Assembly (NCBI GenBank): GCA_001986395.2
Contig: MQVO02000008.1
Location: 124,001-188,000, forward strand
DNA: 64,000 nt
DNA from: Irpex lacteus
Lineage: Eukaryota > Basidiomycota > Agaricomycetes > Polyporales > Irpicaceae
Direction of reading: 5' to 3'
Below the pieces are notes generated by a model. It was not told where the DNA came from. It saw only the letters and a program-made list of their open reading frames with translations, and did no database searches. This document shows, one piece after another, positions 24,290 to 33,968 of this stretch. How positions within the stretch are numbered: the first letter of the stretch is position 1; each line of letters opens with the position of its first letter. The position numbers and the translations under genes are program-made.

Positions 24290-26042
24290 ATGACAACCAC
24301 AACGTCAGCCGACAACTCCACAACGCCCACCACGCCGGCGGCTCCCCCTCCAGCAACGCCGGCGACCCCAGACTACTTCCGGTTCGACTCCAAACGTTTT
24401 TCACTCGAAAAGTTATTCGACGATGGAAACAAGAATACGTACGGAGAGTGGATAGGTGTAGCGAAGTCGAAGTTGAAGTTGATGCGGTTGTGGAAGTACA
24501 TCGAGGGACCCGAATCTACGGCACCCGTCATTCCCTCGCTCATCAAGGACACGAGGATCCAAGCCATGGATGAGGAGACCAAACAACCCCGTTGGTTCAT
24601 TCAGAAGGGCAACGAGGCCGAGGTCGAGAAGGCCCTCAAAGACGCCGAACCCTGGCATGATGGGAACTTAGCCGCCCGCACTCTTCTACTCGAAGCTCTC
24701 CCTTTGGAGAAGCGTTCCCTCATCTCGGAGGACGACACAGCCCAGTACATTTGGGAATTCCTGGCCGAGGAATACAGGCCGTTGAACTTCACGCGTACCC
24801 AAGTCCAGTTCCAGGACATCATGAAGTTCAACTGCGCGCCCGGCATGGACGTTTCCAAGTGGTGCGATCAACTCCGTCGCATGTACGTAAATCTGCGCAG
24901 CCACGATCCAAATCGCATCACAGACAGCAATTTCGCCGTCACCATCGCCAACCTTCTACCGGCAACGCCCGCGTGGTCTGATTTCGGCAGCAGACTCTTC
25001 GATTCTCTTCTGAAGGCCGAGCTTGCGAATAAACCATTGTCATCTGCGATGGTATTCTCCATGATCAAGCAACACGACTGGAATGCTCATAAGAAGAACG
25101 ACGCTGATGCGATAGCCGAGATCTACAACACCGAGGCCCTGTACCCTAAGCGCCCGGGTTCTCCCACTGTCAATTACTCCTCGACGACCGCTAAGAAAGC
25201 TAAGCCGAACGAGGATTATTGCGAGAATAAGCTCTGCCCGAGGCCACGAGGTCACAAGACCGAGAACTGTCTAGCGTGTGGAGGCGCTAAGTGCGGTCAG
25301 TATCCGGACAATTGGCGTGGCAGGAGAGATCTTCATCTACCTCCTCACATGCGCGAGAATTCGAAACCGCAGGAGAAGTCTAAGAATATCTCCCAGACGT
25401 TCAACAAGCCGCGCGCCAACGCCACTGTCGTTCAGGAAGACAACGCCGCCGCTCCCTCAGGCGACAACGATCCCCTTGCGGGACTTGCACTCGACCAAGA
25501 GGAAGGCGAATTATACGCGTTTCACCTGATGACTGAACCAGATCCCCACACGTCTGTGACTTGCCACAACGCCGCGTTCCTCCCTGAGAACAGGCAGTCC
25601 CACGACATCTACCATGACTCTGGCGCCAATCGACACATCTTCTACGATCGCGCCGTGTTCAGCAACTATCAGAAGATCCAGCCACTCAACGTGAAGGGCT
25701 TCGGATCAGCTCTATCCACCTCAGCCGTAGGAAAGGGAGATGTGTACCTTAGATCGACCGTCGATGGCCGGGTTATCACAATCAAACTTTCTGATGCACT
25801 CCACGTCCCAACGGCGAGACTGAATCTGATATCGCAAGGGTGCTTAGAGCGCCGCGGTGTCGGGACCGTCTCAGCCAGAGGGAAGATCTTCCTCAGGTAC
25901 CAAGGCGGTGACATCATCCAAGGTCAACTTCAAGGCAACAACCTCTATCGCCTGAACGTCGAACCGATCTCGCGTTCACTTGCCAGCCGTATCGCAGGAG
26001 AATCCCTCATCAATAGAATTTCCCCCGCTCCAGTCCCGCTAC
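24290..26042 (+). pseudogene. copia gag-protease region, cut by a nested element
   Basis: The frame opens at an ATG 64 bp after the LTR. It encodes a copia-type Gag (KRFSLEKLFDDGNKNTYGEW, about residues 33-52; a retrotransposon Gag helix bundle follows), a Cys/His-containing stretch (CENKLCPRPRGHKTENCLAC, about residue 312), and an aspartic protease with DSGANRHIF (about residue 443) and LHVPTARLNLISQG. The frame continues to 26221 only because the nested element happens to be open; true element sequence stops at 26042. Beyond the nested element the reading frame resumes (DRISPRDATVAAANT) but meets a TAG near 27424. Gag and protease would act in the virus-like particle. Confidence 0.85.
26038..26042. 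repeat. Target-site duplication of the nested inverted-repeat element (left)
   Basis: GCTAC precedes the left inverted repeat. The same five bases follow the right repeat at 27328-27332. When one copy and the element are removed, the copia frame reads through (VPLLDRISPRD), which confirms the boundaries. Confidence 0.85.
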
Positions 26043-26361
26043 TACGGTTGCCCAGCAGGGTCAGGTCTAATGTTCAGCTCCCAAGGTCAAGTTCTTCGTT
26101 TGTTTTCATCAGTTTCACGTTGTCCGAGCCCCGTCCGACCTCTAAGCGAACCAGATTCTTGCCAGGATTCGCTTACGTAAGCTTCCCGATGCGTCTGGTA
26201 CCTAGATCAAGCGCTCGATAGCCATAGATAACACGATAACTGGTGCTCGTCGTGTTCAACGATGAGCGCGGCTTGTGAGTATATCCCTTCGTTCCGCTTC
26301 GTTTTTCCTAGTTCTTTTATGTATTGAGGTGTATTAATAGCTGTATAGTACAACTGCTACG
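26043..26361 (+). repeat. Left terminal inverted repeat of the nested element
   Basis: 319 bp; its reverse complement is at 27009-27327 with two differences (a G/A near 26271 and a C/T at about 26357). Confidence 0.88.
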
Positions 26362-27008
26362 TCCGACTAATCAAATATCAAGTCAATCCTACATGGAGTA
26401 TTCAATCTCCTCCTCTTCCTCCTGGTATCAAAGCGCTCTCTCACATACGATGCAGGCATAGCGGCCTCGTAGTAACGTCTCAATTCTGTATTACACCTAT
26501 TAATATAAGTATAGACAAGTTTTCTCGCTCACGCCACATCCTTGCACGATGTTATAGGACCAACAGTGTGAGAAAAAGCGAAATGGCCAAGTTTATCACC
26601 TATTCAAGTGCTGTACAGGTCCCCACAAGAACGAAGGACACAAAGTAAGCTCAGAATCGTGATCAGCTCCATAAAATTACCCTACCCAAGGCGTTACGTG
26701 GAAGGTATACGAGCTGTGGATAGCTGCAGAAGTAAGTCGAAGCACTTAGGTTAGGCCAATACTAAACTGAGAATAACTCACGCATTTCTCGTCACCCTCT
26801 TCGCCTGTGCAGTTACAGAGACCGTCTCCCCTCACTCTTTGGTATCTGGTAAGAGTTATCTACTGCTATTGATACGATTCTGACCCTAGGTCTCAACCCC
26901 AATGCATATAGGGGGCTGTAGAGCACATGAATAGGTAGCAAACTTGTCATGTAGCTACCTATAGATCATGCTCTCGTACCAAATCGAGAGTATAGTTTAT
27001 TGATAAAA

Positions 27009-27327
27009 CGTAACAGTTGTACTATACAGCTATTAATACACCTCAATACATAAAAGAACTAGGAAAAACGAAGCGGAACGAAGGGATATACTCACAAGCC
27101 GCGTTCATCGTTGAACACGACGAGCACCAGTTATCGTGTTATCTATGGCTATCGAGCGCTTGATCTAGGTACCAGACGCATCGGGAAGCTTACGTAAGCG
27201 AATCCTGGCAAGAATCTGGTTCGCTTAGAGGTCGGACGGGGCTCGGACAACGTGAAACTGATGAAAACAAACGAAGAACTTGACCTTGGGAGCTGAACAT
27301 TAGACCTGACCCTGCTGGGCAACCGTA
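27009..27327 (-). repeat. Right terminal inverted repeat of the nested element
   Basis: 319 bp inverted copy of the left arm. The near-identity of the arms indicates a young insertion. Confidence 0.88.
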
Positions 27328-27332
27328 GCTAC

Positions 27333-30241
27333 TCGATCGCATCTCGCCTCGCGACGCCACAGTAGCAGCCGCCAACACTAAGGCACGTAAACCCAAAGCT
27401 GTACAGCAGGGTTTTTACACCGCCTAGTGGGCCACATAGGCGTAAAAGGGCTAACGCGTGCCGCCACCGGCTTCGAGATCAAGTCGTCCGCTGGCGCCGC
27501 CCAAACCAGATGCCAGATCTGTGCACGCGCGAACATCAAGCGTCTTCCGTTCCCTAAGACGTCTGATCTGAGGTCCGACAAGTTGTTCTATCGAGTTCAC
27601 CTAGACATTTGCGGTCCCTTCCCAGTCGGTTACGGAGGAGTGAAGTATTTCATGAACATTACCGACGACGCATCACGCTGGGGCGTCCCGTTCTTCCTCA
27701 AGGATCGCTCCGAAGCTCTGCAGGAATTTATCAAGTTCCAGACCGCTGTAGAGCGTTCAACCGGTCAAAAGCTCTGCGTCGTACGCATCGACAACGCTCC
27801 CGAGTTTACTCAGGGCGCCTTTCGAGCCTACTGCGAATCCCAGGGCATTATATTCGAGAAAATCGTTCCTGACGCGTCCCCTCAAAACGGAGTCGCTGAG
27901 AGACGAAACTACACCCTAACTTCTATGGCGCGAGCTATGCTGTTAGATGCCGGCCTATCAGACTACTTCTGGCCGTTGGCAATTCAGGCTGCCGCCCATA
28001 TCCTGAATCGCGTTCCCACGTCCGCGTTACCCCCGGACAAGACGCCCTACCACATCTGGAAGAATGCAGTCCCTGATCTATCGCATCTCCGGATATTTGG
28101 CTCCCACGTCGTGGCGCGCAAGACCCTATCAGACTCCCAGCCCAAGCTACGTCCACGTGGCGAGGACGGCAGATTTGTGGGGTACGCTACCGACGCTACG
28201 GGCTATCTCATTTGGTTCCCTGAGAGGAAGGTCGTCCGAACTCGACGCGACGTCGTGTTTCTAGACGATCAGCCGCCCATGTCTTCTGAGGATTCGGTGA
28301 AGTCCCCACTCTGGGAAGATATTACGACAGAGTTGGCGAGACGATACCAGGACCCCGAAGATCGCGAGCACCATACCGATCAGGACTTCATCCCCAACGA
28401 CGACTTACCACAAAAGGAAGTCGAAACTCCACTACCTCCGCGCCAACGCAAGCTCCCCGAGCGTTTAATCGCCGACAACACCGAATACTCGAGCGAGGGG
28501 GGGCTGCGGGTCAACGTCAACCGTGGAAGAGTAGCGCTGCCCAAAGAGTCGACCACTCGAGTCCACGCCAACGTCGCCGACACCGAAATCGTCATCGAGT
28601 CGCCTACCGAAGCAAGCATCGCAGCACTCATTCCCGAAATCTACGCTTTACTACTCATCGACGATCCGGACGCTACCGACCCTCAGACGGTCAAACAAGC
28701 TCAACGAGGGAAGTACTGGAATTACTGGCAAGAAGCTATGTACGAGGAGCTAGGGTCACTAGAGGCGAAGGAGGTGTACGAAGAAGTCGCAGCGTTACCA
28801 CCGCACAGGAAGGCGATCGACGTCAAATGGGTGCTACACATCAAGCGAGACGCTGATGGGAACATAGTTCGGTTCAAAGCACGTCTAGTAGCAAAGGGTT
28901 TCACTCAAGTCCCCGGCCAAGACTTTACCTATACGTTCGCCCCTGTAGCCAAGTGGGACTCTATCCGCGCAGTTCTCACCATCGCCGCTCACCAGGACCT
29001 CTACCTACGTCACCTCGATATCAAGACCGCGTTCTTGAACGGCCCATTGGACGAGGAAATCTACGTACGCAAACCCGATGTTGCCGGAGGTGGCTTCTGG
29101 CGCCTGAAGAAAGGCTTATACGGCCTGAAGCAAGCCGGGCGCACGTGGTATCTAGAGTTCAACAAGAGATACGGAACACTAGGATTCTCCCGCCTACAGA
29201 CCGATTGGAGCGTACATGTTCGAGATCGCGATGGAGAGAAGGCCTTGTCTACGACCAGCGTAGACGACATATTGCTCGGAACACGCACCGAAACCGAATC
29301 TGATGGTGTCGCTGACGATCTGGGCAAGTTCTACGAAATCACGGACAACGGACCGCCCTCACATCTCCTGGGGTGCAAGGTCATACGCAACCGCGCCCGC
29401 AGATTCATCATGATGTGCTCAGACGCTTACATCTTATCAATCCTACGGACCTTCGACATGGAACATTGCAACGCCGCGTCGACTCCACTTCCCCCAAAGA
29501 CACACCTCACGTCCGATCAATGCCCGAAGAACGACGAGGAGAAACGCGAGATGGAGAAACTGCCTTATCGGGCAGTCGTTGGGAAGTGCATGTACCTGGT
29601 GACGACCACGCGCCCGGACATCGCCTTCGCCGTACGCGAACTGGCCAAGTTTATGTCTAACTATGGTCCAGGCCATTGGGCGGCCGCGAAGCACCTTCTC
29701 CGATATCTCCAAGGCACACGCTCATTGTCCCTCGTTTTGGGTCGTATCGACGAGCCGTACCCGCTATTCCGAGGATTTACGGACTCAGACTGGGCTAGTG
29801 GGGAGGGAAGGAAGTCGGTGTCAGGGTATGTGATGATGATGGGAGGATCCCCGATCGCCTGGAGCTCAAGGCAGCAAGCCGTCGTAGCTCTGTCGTCCTG
29901 CGAGGCCGAGTATCTGGCCTGTACCCACGCCGCCTGTCAAGTTATGTGGACGCGCAACTTCCTCATGGAACTCGGATTCCCTCAGACGGAACCGACCGTC
30001 TTACTCTGCGACAACGAAGGCACTGTGGCCAGCACTCACGATCCGCACGGCGCCACACGCATGAAACATATCGATATTCGAGCCCACTACATACGCGACC
30101 TAGTCAACAAGAACCTAATCACTACCAGTCGCGTCCCGGGATCAGAAAATGCCGCCGACATATTCACGAAGGCACTGGCCCGCGTACAGCACGAAGAAGG
30201 GGTGAGGAAGTTGGGAATGGAAGACTTGGGTCAAGGGGGGG
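27333..30241 (+). pseudogene. copia integrase, reverse transcriptase and RNase H region
   Basis: The long open frame runs 27427-30255, over 900 residues. It shows the GAG-pre-integrase end (GHIGVKGLTRAATGFE), the integrase core with D,D,E (HLDICGPF; RIDNAPEF; NGVAERRN), the copia reverse transcriptase (WVLHIKRDADGNIVRFKARL, VAKGFTQVPGQDFT, HLDIKTAFLNGPLDEEIYVR, GLKQAGRTWY) and RNase H (FTDSDWASGEGRKSVSGY, LSSCEAEYLACTHAA, HIDIRAHYIRDLV). The junction to gag-protease is broken: a TAG falls just before this frame (about 27424), where a small deletion has removed the usual WHxRLGH region. The catalytic tetrad YVDD appears as SVDD. The region is otherwise well preserved. Confidence 0.88.
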
Positions 30242-30470
30242 TGTCAGAGAGGTGACCCGGCGTCTTAGACGAGTTGGGCAGTTAAGCGCATCAGGCGCAT
30301 CAGCGGTGGTTACTGCATTTGGAGGTTCAGCGCTCGAGTAATTTTTCATGTACAAAATCCTCGCACCGGGCACAGCGGTACTTCATTCTGTCTCACGCTG
30401 TGCCAGGTATGTGCCCCATCGCAGAGCCAATATATTCTGTCTCACGCTGTGCCAGATCCATCTGTTGACA
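30242..30470 (+). repeat. 3' LTR of the copia element
   Basis: 229 bp, begins TGTCAGAG directly after the polypurine run and ends TTGACA. It is followed by the CTGAG duplication and then by the 5' piece of BTB-A. Confidence 0.92.
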
Positions 30471-30475
30471 CTGAG
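30471..30475. repeat. Target-site duplication of the copia element (right)
   Basis: CTGAG, identical to 23991-23995. On the minus strand this is part of the codons for LS in EIWLSDGNV of BTB-A. Confidence 0.9.
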
Positions 30476-30544
30476 CCAGATCTCTGAGCTTTCAACGACT
30501 TCTGGTCCTGCTGGGCTCCTCGACTTGTTCGATTCGCAAGACAT

Positions 30545-30895
30545 GGTGGGTGGGTAAGCAGTCTGAGCCACGATCATGGTATGAGGCATGAAGCCTGTAG
30601 GCGCTTCACTTACCTCGCTGCAGCCTCGAGCTAATGCATCACGCTAAGAGATGTTCCCACATAGCTCCAAGGCTCGCGCGCCCAACTGTCACTAATATTC
30701 GAGATTGTAGCTAGTTCAGTGGGCCCTTGTCTGTTCCCAGATGATCGAAGAGGTACAGAAAGAACTTGAATGATGAATTTGGTGACTGGCGATGATAACA
30801 TAGGGAAGGTTGGCTATATAGTAGTACGTGCTAAATAGTATCTCTGTAATAAAAAACAAAACAATTAATCCCACATCACGCAAAAATAACTATAC
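30545..30895. other. Spacer between BTB-A and BTB-B
   Basis: Promoter side of BTB-A and 3' flank of BTB-B, both on the minus strand. No other feature was seen. Confidence 0.45.
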
Positions 30896-32149
30896 TCACA
30901 AATACGAATCAAAGTCAAACGGCTTCACCGTATCATCCCGCGTCTTGAGGCAGAAACGATACGGTATCTCGTCCCAGAAATACTGTTGTGCGCCAATAAT
31001 CAGTTGCCCTATCTTGAATTTGCAGTTCGTACATATCAAAGGACGAGAATCCGGAGCTTTCCTCTTGTCGTCATCCAAATCCTGCCGGATAACAGACAAC
31101 ATCCTGATGGGGTCGTGGAATACAAAGTCATTCTTCAGATACGTGACGAATTGCACGTCCCACCAGGCAGATGCATAAGTGGAGCAGCAATTCCCGCTGG
31201 CTGAAGGTGATTGACAACATATGGCAGCCGTTTTCTGTGGCAAACCAAATTTCAACAACTTCATCGCGGCAACACGGAGCCATTCTCTTCCGTCAAGGAG
31301 TCGAGGGAGGTAGGCTGAGTGTAGTCCATGTAATCTGGAGCTGGCTGGCACATATGGGCCTTGCTGCGTGTCATCGACAATCTGCCACATGAATCGGTTA
31401 AGTTCGTATAATGCGGAGGGTAATATCTCAGGGATATCGGCTTCGTGCCCCAGATTGATCGCTGTGACTGCACATCTAATGGTCAAGCAACAAGCAGCAC
31501 CAACGGCGGAAAATCTCACCTGGGTCGGGAGCCGGAGCAGATGCAATTCGAGAGTTGGACGTCCATTTGGTCCGCTCAATCCACCGAACCAAAGTACTCG
31601 GCCAATAAACCTGTAGGACCTGAGAGAGCCGGGCGTGAAGCGCCGTGAACTCGTACTTTGCAGATAGGCGAAGTACTCCTGCGATTTCGTTCATCTCATT
31701 GTCCCACTCCCTCGCTGGCCTCCCTCCAGGGATTGGAACACCGCTGAAGAAGTCATTTTACATGTCGTTAGTAGCATTTAGTAGTAGACCATCAAAGTAA
31801 CGTACCCAATGGGATCATATAGCATTCGCAGAAGCTCCTTGATGTCAAGGTGAGGATCGGGAAGCCGTACAAGAGGGAGCCCATTATACATATCCTCGGG
31901 GGCAGACGATGGCGGCATAGCAAGCATATCACGAAATACCGGTGAATGCTGACTCAGAATTATAGTATGACATTTGAACAGGTGAAGAACCACATCTGGA
32001 TCTTCCGACTCGGACTCGTTGCTGTCTTCGACAACGCCTATGACAACGTTCCCGTCCTTCTCCCATATATCGCCGTCTTCTTGGAATTTAGTTACGATAC
32101 TGTTGGTCCTACGCCTTTTAACACCAGCTGTGGGAGCTGGGGCGGCCAT
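30896..32149 (-). CDS. BTB-B: BTB/POZ domain protein (379 aa)
   Basis: Three exons (32149-31806, 31743-31520, 31467-30896) total 1,140 nt, coding 379 aa. The N-terminal BTB fold reads DIWEKDGNVVIGVVEDSN, LFKCHTIILSQHSPVFRDML and DPHLDIKELLRMLYDP (residues 25-115). The second exon has the Leu-rich SAKYEFTALHARLSQVL helix also present in A and H. The C-terminal half has clustered cysteines (AAICCQSPSASGNCC; ICTNCKFK) and ends YFWDEIPYRFCLK. Intron positions and phases match BTB-A and BTB-H, which shows common descent. The start ATG follows a purine-poor leader and is the first in frame. It is likely a substrate adaptor or transcriptional partner; the ligand is unknown. It is the only intact BTB gene on the left arm. 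Confidence 0.82.
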
Positions 32150-32184
32150 ACATGAGTCGGTCTCGGTGACGTCGTGGTAAGCTT

Positions 32185-32193
32185 ATGGTAATG
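32185..32193. repeat. 9-bp target-site duplication (left) of the Mutator-like element
   Basis: ATGGTAATG lies directly outside the inverted repeat that begins TAGTCTCGA. The same nine bases are at 33536-33544, directly outside the right end. Confidence 0.8.
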
Positions 32194-33535
32194 TAGTCTC
32201 GATCAGACGTCTAGCTTGTCCCTGCCATTTCAGGCAAGCTGTGGCACACGGGAGTGAAGCTAGACGTCTGGTGTATTTGCGCGGGCGCTCGTAGGTCATA
32301 CCGGGCCGGCCGCGTTGGAAAGCCTTGCGCACGCATTAGGGTACAGATTAGATTAGGCGGCTAATGTAATCTACTCGGTCGCGTTGCATAGTCGCGTCGA
32401 CCTCCTTCACTCTTCCAGGTTCCTCGTCTCGTCTCGTCGTCCGGTCGCATATACCCATGATAAGTCAAATAATACTCATTATATGCGTCTTATATAATTT
32501 ATTCGACACTCTATTCCATACCAATGCCACCCAAACAGTTGAAACCGCGCCAGAAGAAAGCCAGCAAACAGAAGGCTAAAGGCCGCTCAACACAGACTGC
32601 CCCCGCAGTCCCCCAGCTTAAGCTTGTTCTTCATCATGATCGAGAGGAGGCTAGGAAAGACAAAGAGGGGCAATACTCTTGGGCAAAAACTCGTCAGCAG
32701 ATGGAAGACGACATAAAGAATTGTACCGATGGAAAGATACTACGGTATTATCAAGAACATGTCGGCGAAGCGTTCGCTTTGGGGCTTGATTCGGCCTTGA
32801 TTGCTCCTACTGGTGCGGGGAAAACCATGGCGTTCGCGGCTGCGCTCGCGGCAGACGAGACGAAAACGTCGAAGATACTTATTATATCAACACTTAATGA
32901 ACGACCAATAGATAATATATCTGATAAAAGCGCGAGCGCATTTCTGTTGCGTTGTGTACGACCGATGATTCCGGTGAGAACCCGCGCATCAATAGCGGGC
33001 TCGGGAGGCTGGTCATTTTCGTGCAGATGTCGCTCGTTGTCGTTGTTGTCGAGGTCCCGGATGTAGATGGGATCCATGCTGAGGCTGCTGGTATGTCTCT
33101 CGCATTGCTCATGTATCTATACATGAATGAATCACCGAATAGAAACTGGAACTTACAGAGTTCAGCCGTCAATGTGGCGAAGTACAAAGCAAAACCACTT
33201 ACCAGAATAGCTACCTCGGGGAGTTGTTGGTCAGTTGAGAGTCCACTAACCTTGTCTTCATTCACTTATCAGGTTAATTTCAGCTGGGAAACTCAATCGC
33301 ATTGCACGAGACTGCCAGCAAGACATGAACGTACGAGACAAGCGCGAAGTAAGTACGAGGCAATACTAGATAAGGAATAGCGCCCGCTGATCTGAGAGTT
33401 TCAGACGAGCTTTTCCGAACGGCCCGGTATGACCTACGAGCGCCCGCGCAAATACACCAGACGTCCAGCTCTCTCCGCTGTCTGCTGCCTCTTTCTTAAT
33501 GCGGACAAGAGCTCGTGACGTCTGGTTCGAGACTA
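32194..33535. mobile_element. 1,342-bp Mutator-like element with about 120-bp inverted repeats
   Basis: The ends are TAGTCTCGA...TCGAGACTA. Within each end there is a CAGACGTC motif and an identical inner block (GACGTCTGGTGTATTTGCGC and about 26 more bp; left about 32261-32308, right about 33425-33470), separated by a diverged middle. Long inverted repeats with a 9-bp duplication are typical of Mutator-like elements. It carries no transposase; instead it holds the start of a helicase-like gene at 32524. It is therefore non-autonomous and resembles a gene-capturing (Pack-MULE-like) element, which is inference. Confidence 0.75.
32524..33066 (+). pseudogene. Helicase (DEAD/RecQ-like) N-terminal fragment inside the Mutator-like element
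   Basis: The frame opens with a Lys-rich tail (MPPKQLKPRQKKASKQKAK) and continues to KILRYYQEHVGEAFALGLDS followed by Walker A (LIAPTGAGKTMAFAAALAAD) and KILIISTLNE. This is the first helicase lobe of the RecQ/DEAD-like type that is multiplied in basidiomycete genomes. After about residue 125 the frame turns into unrelated sequence with no motif Ia, DEAD/DEXH box or second lobe, so the gene is truncated. It lies wholly within the inverted repeats, 330 bp from the left end. Whether the fragment is expressed cannot be told. Confidence 0.65.
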
Positions 33536-33544
33536 ATGGTAATG

Positions 33545-33968
33545 CTGAGTGGCAGGCCGTGGTCGTGGCAGTGACATTACATAATATTGATGGGCATCAA
33601 CCGTAAGTCACGATCTGTCACAGAGCAAGTAGAATGAGATCGAGGTTTCCATCTAATCTGAAGTAAGAATTCGAAGATAGAGGCTGGTTCACAAGCCCAC
33701 AGGTCTGCTACAATTATTGTATGCGTATTTCGCACGACTTGAACCCGAACAACCCTCCTGAGCTCGTGAAAGTTGTCACGCACCTCCACTCGTACACCAA
33801 CCCATGTCGTATTTTAGTATCTAGCGAGTGTATAGTAAGTTAGATGAATGTAGATACAACGAGCGTGCACATGCTTGATGTTCGCAGTAAAAGATAAAAT
33901 AAAATAAAACACAAGCAAAAAAAAACAGAACGGAAAAATCAAGCACGTGACACCCCCTTCACTTTCTC
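33545..33968. other. Intergenic, 3' flank of protease C
   Basis: No supported gene. The last 130 bp match the 3' flank of protease D near 37,490-37,600 (AGATGAATGTAGATACAACG), showing that this flank is part of the duplicated unit. Confidence 0.5.

Larger units (their letters stand above)
26043..27327. mobile_element. Nested 1,285-bp element with 319-bp terminal inverted repeats
   Basis: The left arm (26043-26361) and right arm (27009-27327) are reverse complements over 319 bp with two mismatches by eye. The ends read TACGGTTGCC...GGCAACCGTA. The 5-bp duplication GCTAC flanks it. The 650-bp core has no transposase frame, so the element is non-autonomous. I cannot assign a superfamily: the 5-bp duplication rules out TTAA, TA and 8-9-bp classes, and the end sequence does not match CACTA or Transib as I know them. 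The core has cysteine-rich exon-like pieces on both strands (see findings). Confidence 0.88.
23996..30470 (+). mobile_element. Ty1/copia LTR retrotransposon (6.5 kb, carries a nested insertion)
   Basis: The element is bounded by 230- and 229-bp LTRs that begin TGTCAGAG, end TTGACA and differ by one T. It is flanked by CTGAG duplications. Domain order is Gag, protease, [nested element], integrase, reverse transcriptase, RNase H, which is the copia order. A purine run (AAGGGGGG, ending 30241) before the 3' LTR is the polypurine tract. The segment after the 5' LTR (GGTTATGAGCC, 24226) is where a primer-binding site should be; the tRNA is not assigned. The near-identical LTRs point to a recent insertion. 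The polyprotein is not continuous (see the parts), so this copy is non-autonomous. Confidence 0.93.
22798..30544 (-). pseudogene. BTB-A: BTB/POZ protein gene split by a copia element
   Basis: Host exons are: exon 1 in two pieces (30544-30471 and 23990-23757), exon 2 23703-23468 and exon 3 23432-22798. With one copy of the 5-bp target duplication removed these total 1,179 nt, coding 392 aa in an unbroken frame, so the gene was intact before insertion. The start (MSCESNKSR at 30544) sits in a good context (CCACCATG). The BTB core reads SDGNVIITAVEELQ, HAFKCHKSVLAAHSTVFSDM and VVQLADAYKDIRKLLRMLYY; the C-terminal half has conserved Cys residues and LYIWDEVPYAF, shared with BTB-B, G and H. BTB domains dimerise and often feed substrates to Cul3 ligases; the role of this fungal subgroup is unknown. 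As it stands the transcript is interrupted by 6.5 kb. Confidence 0.85.

Noticed and set aside
26043..26221. C-terminal extension of the copia Gag-protease protein to 26221
   Set aside because: This part is encoded by the nested inverted-repeat element; the same peptide reads on the other strand at 27190-27327.
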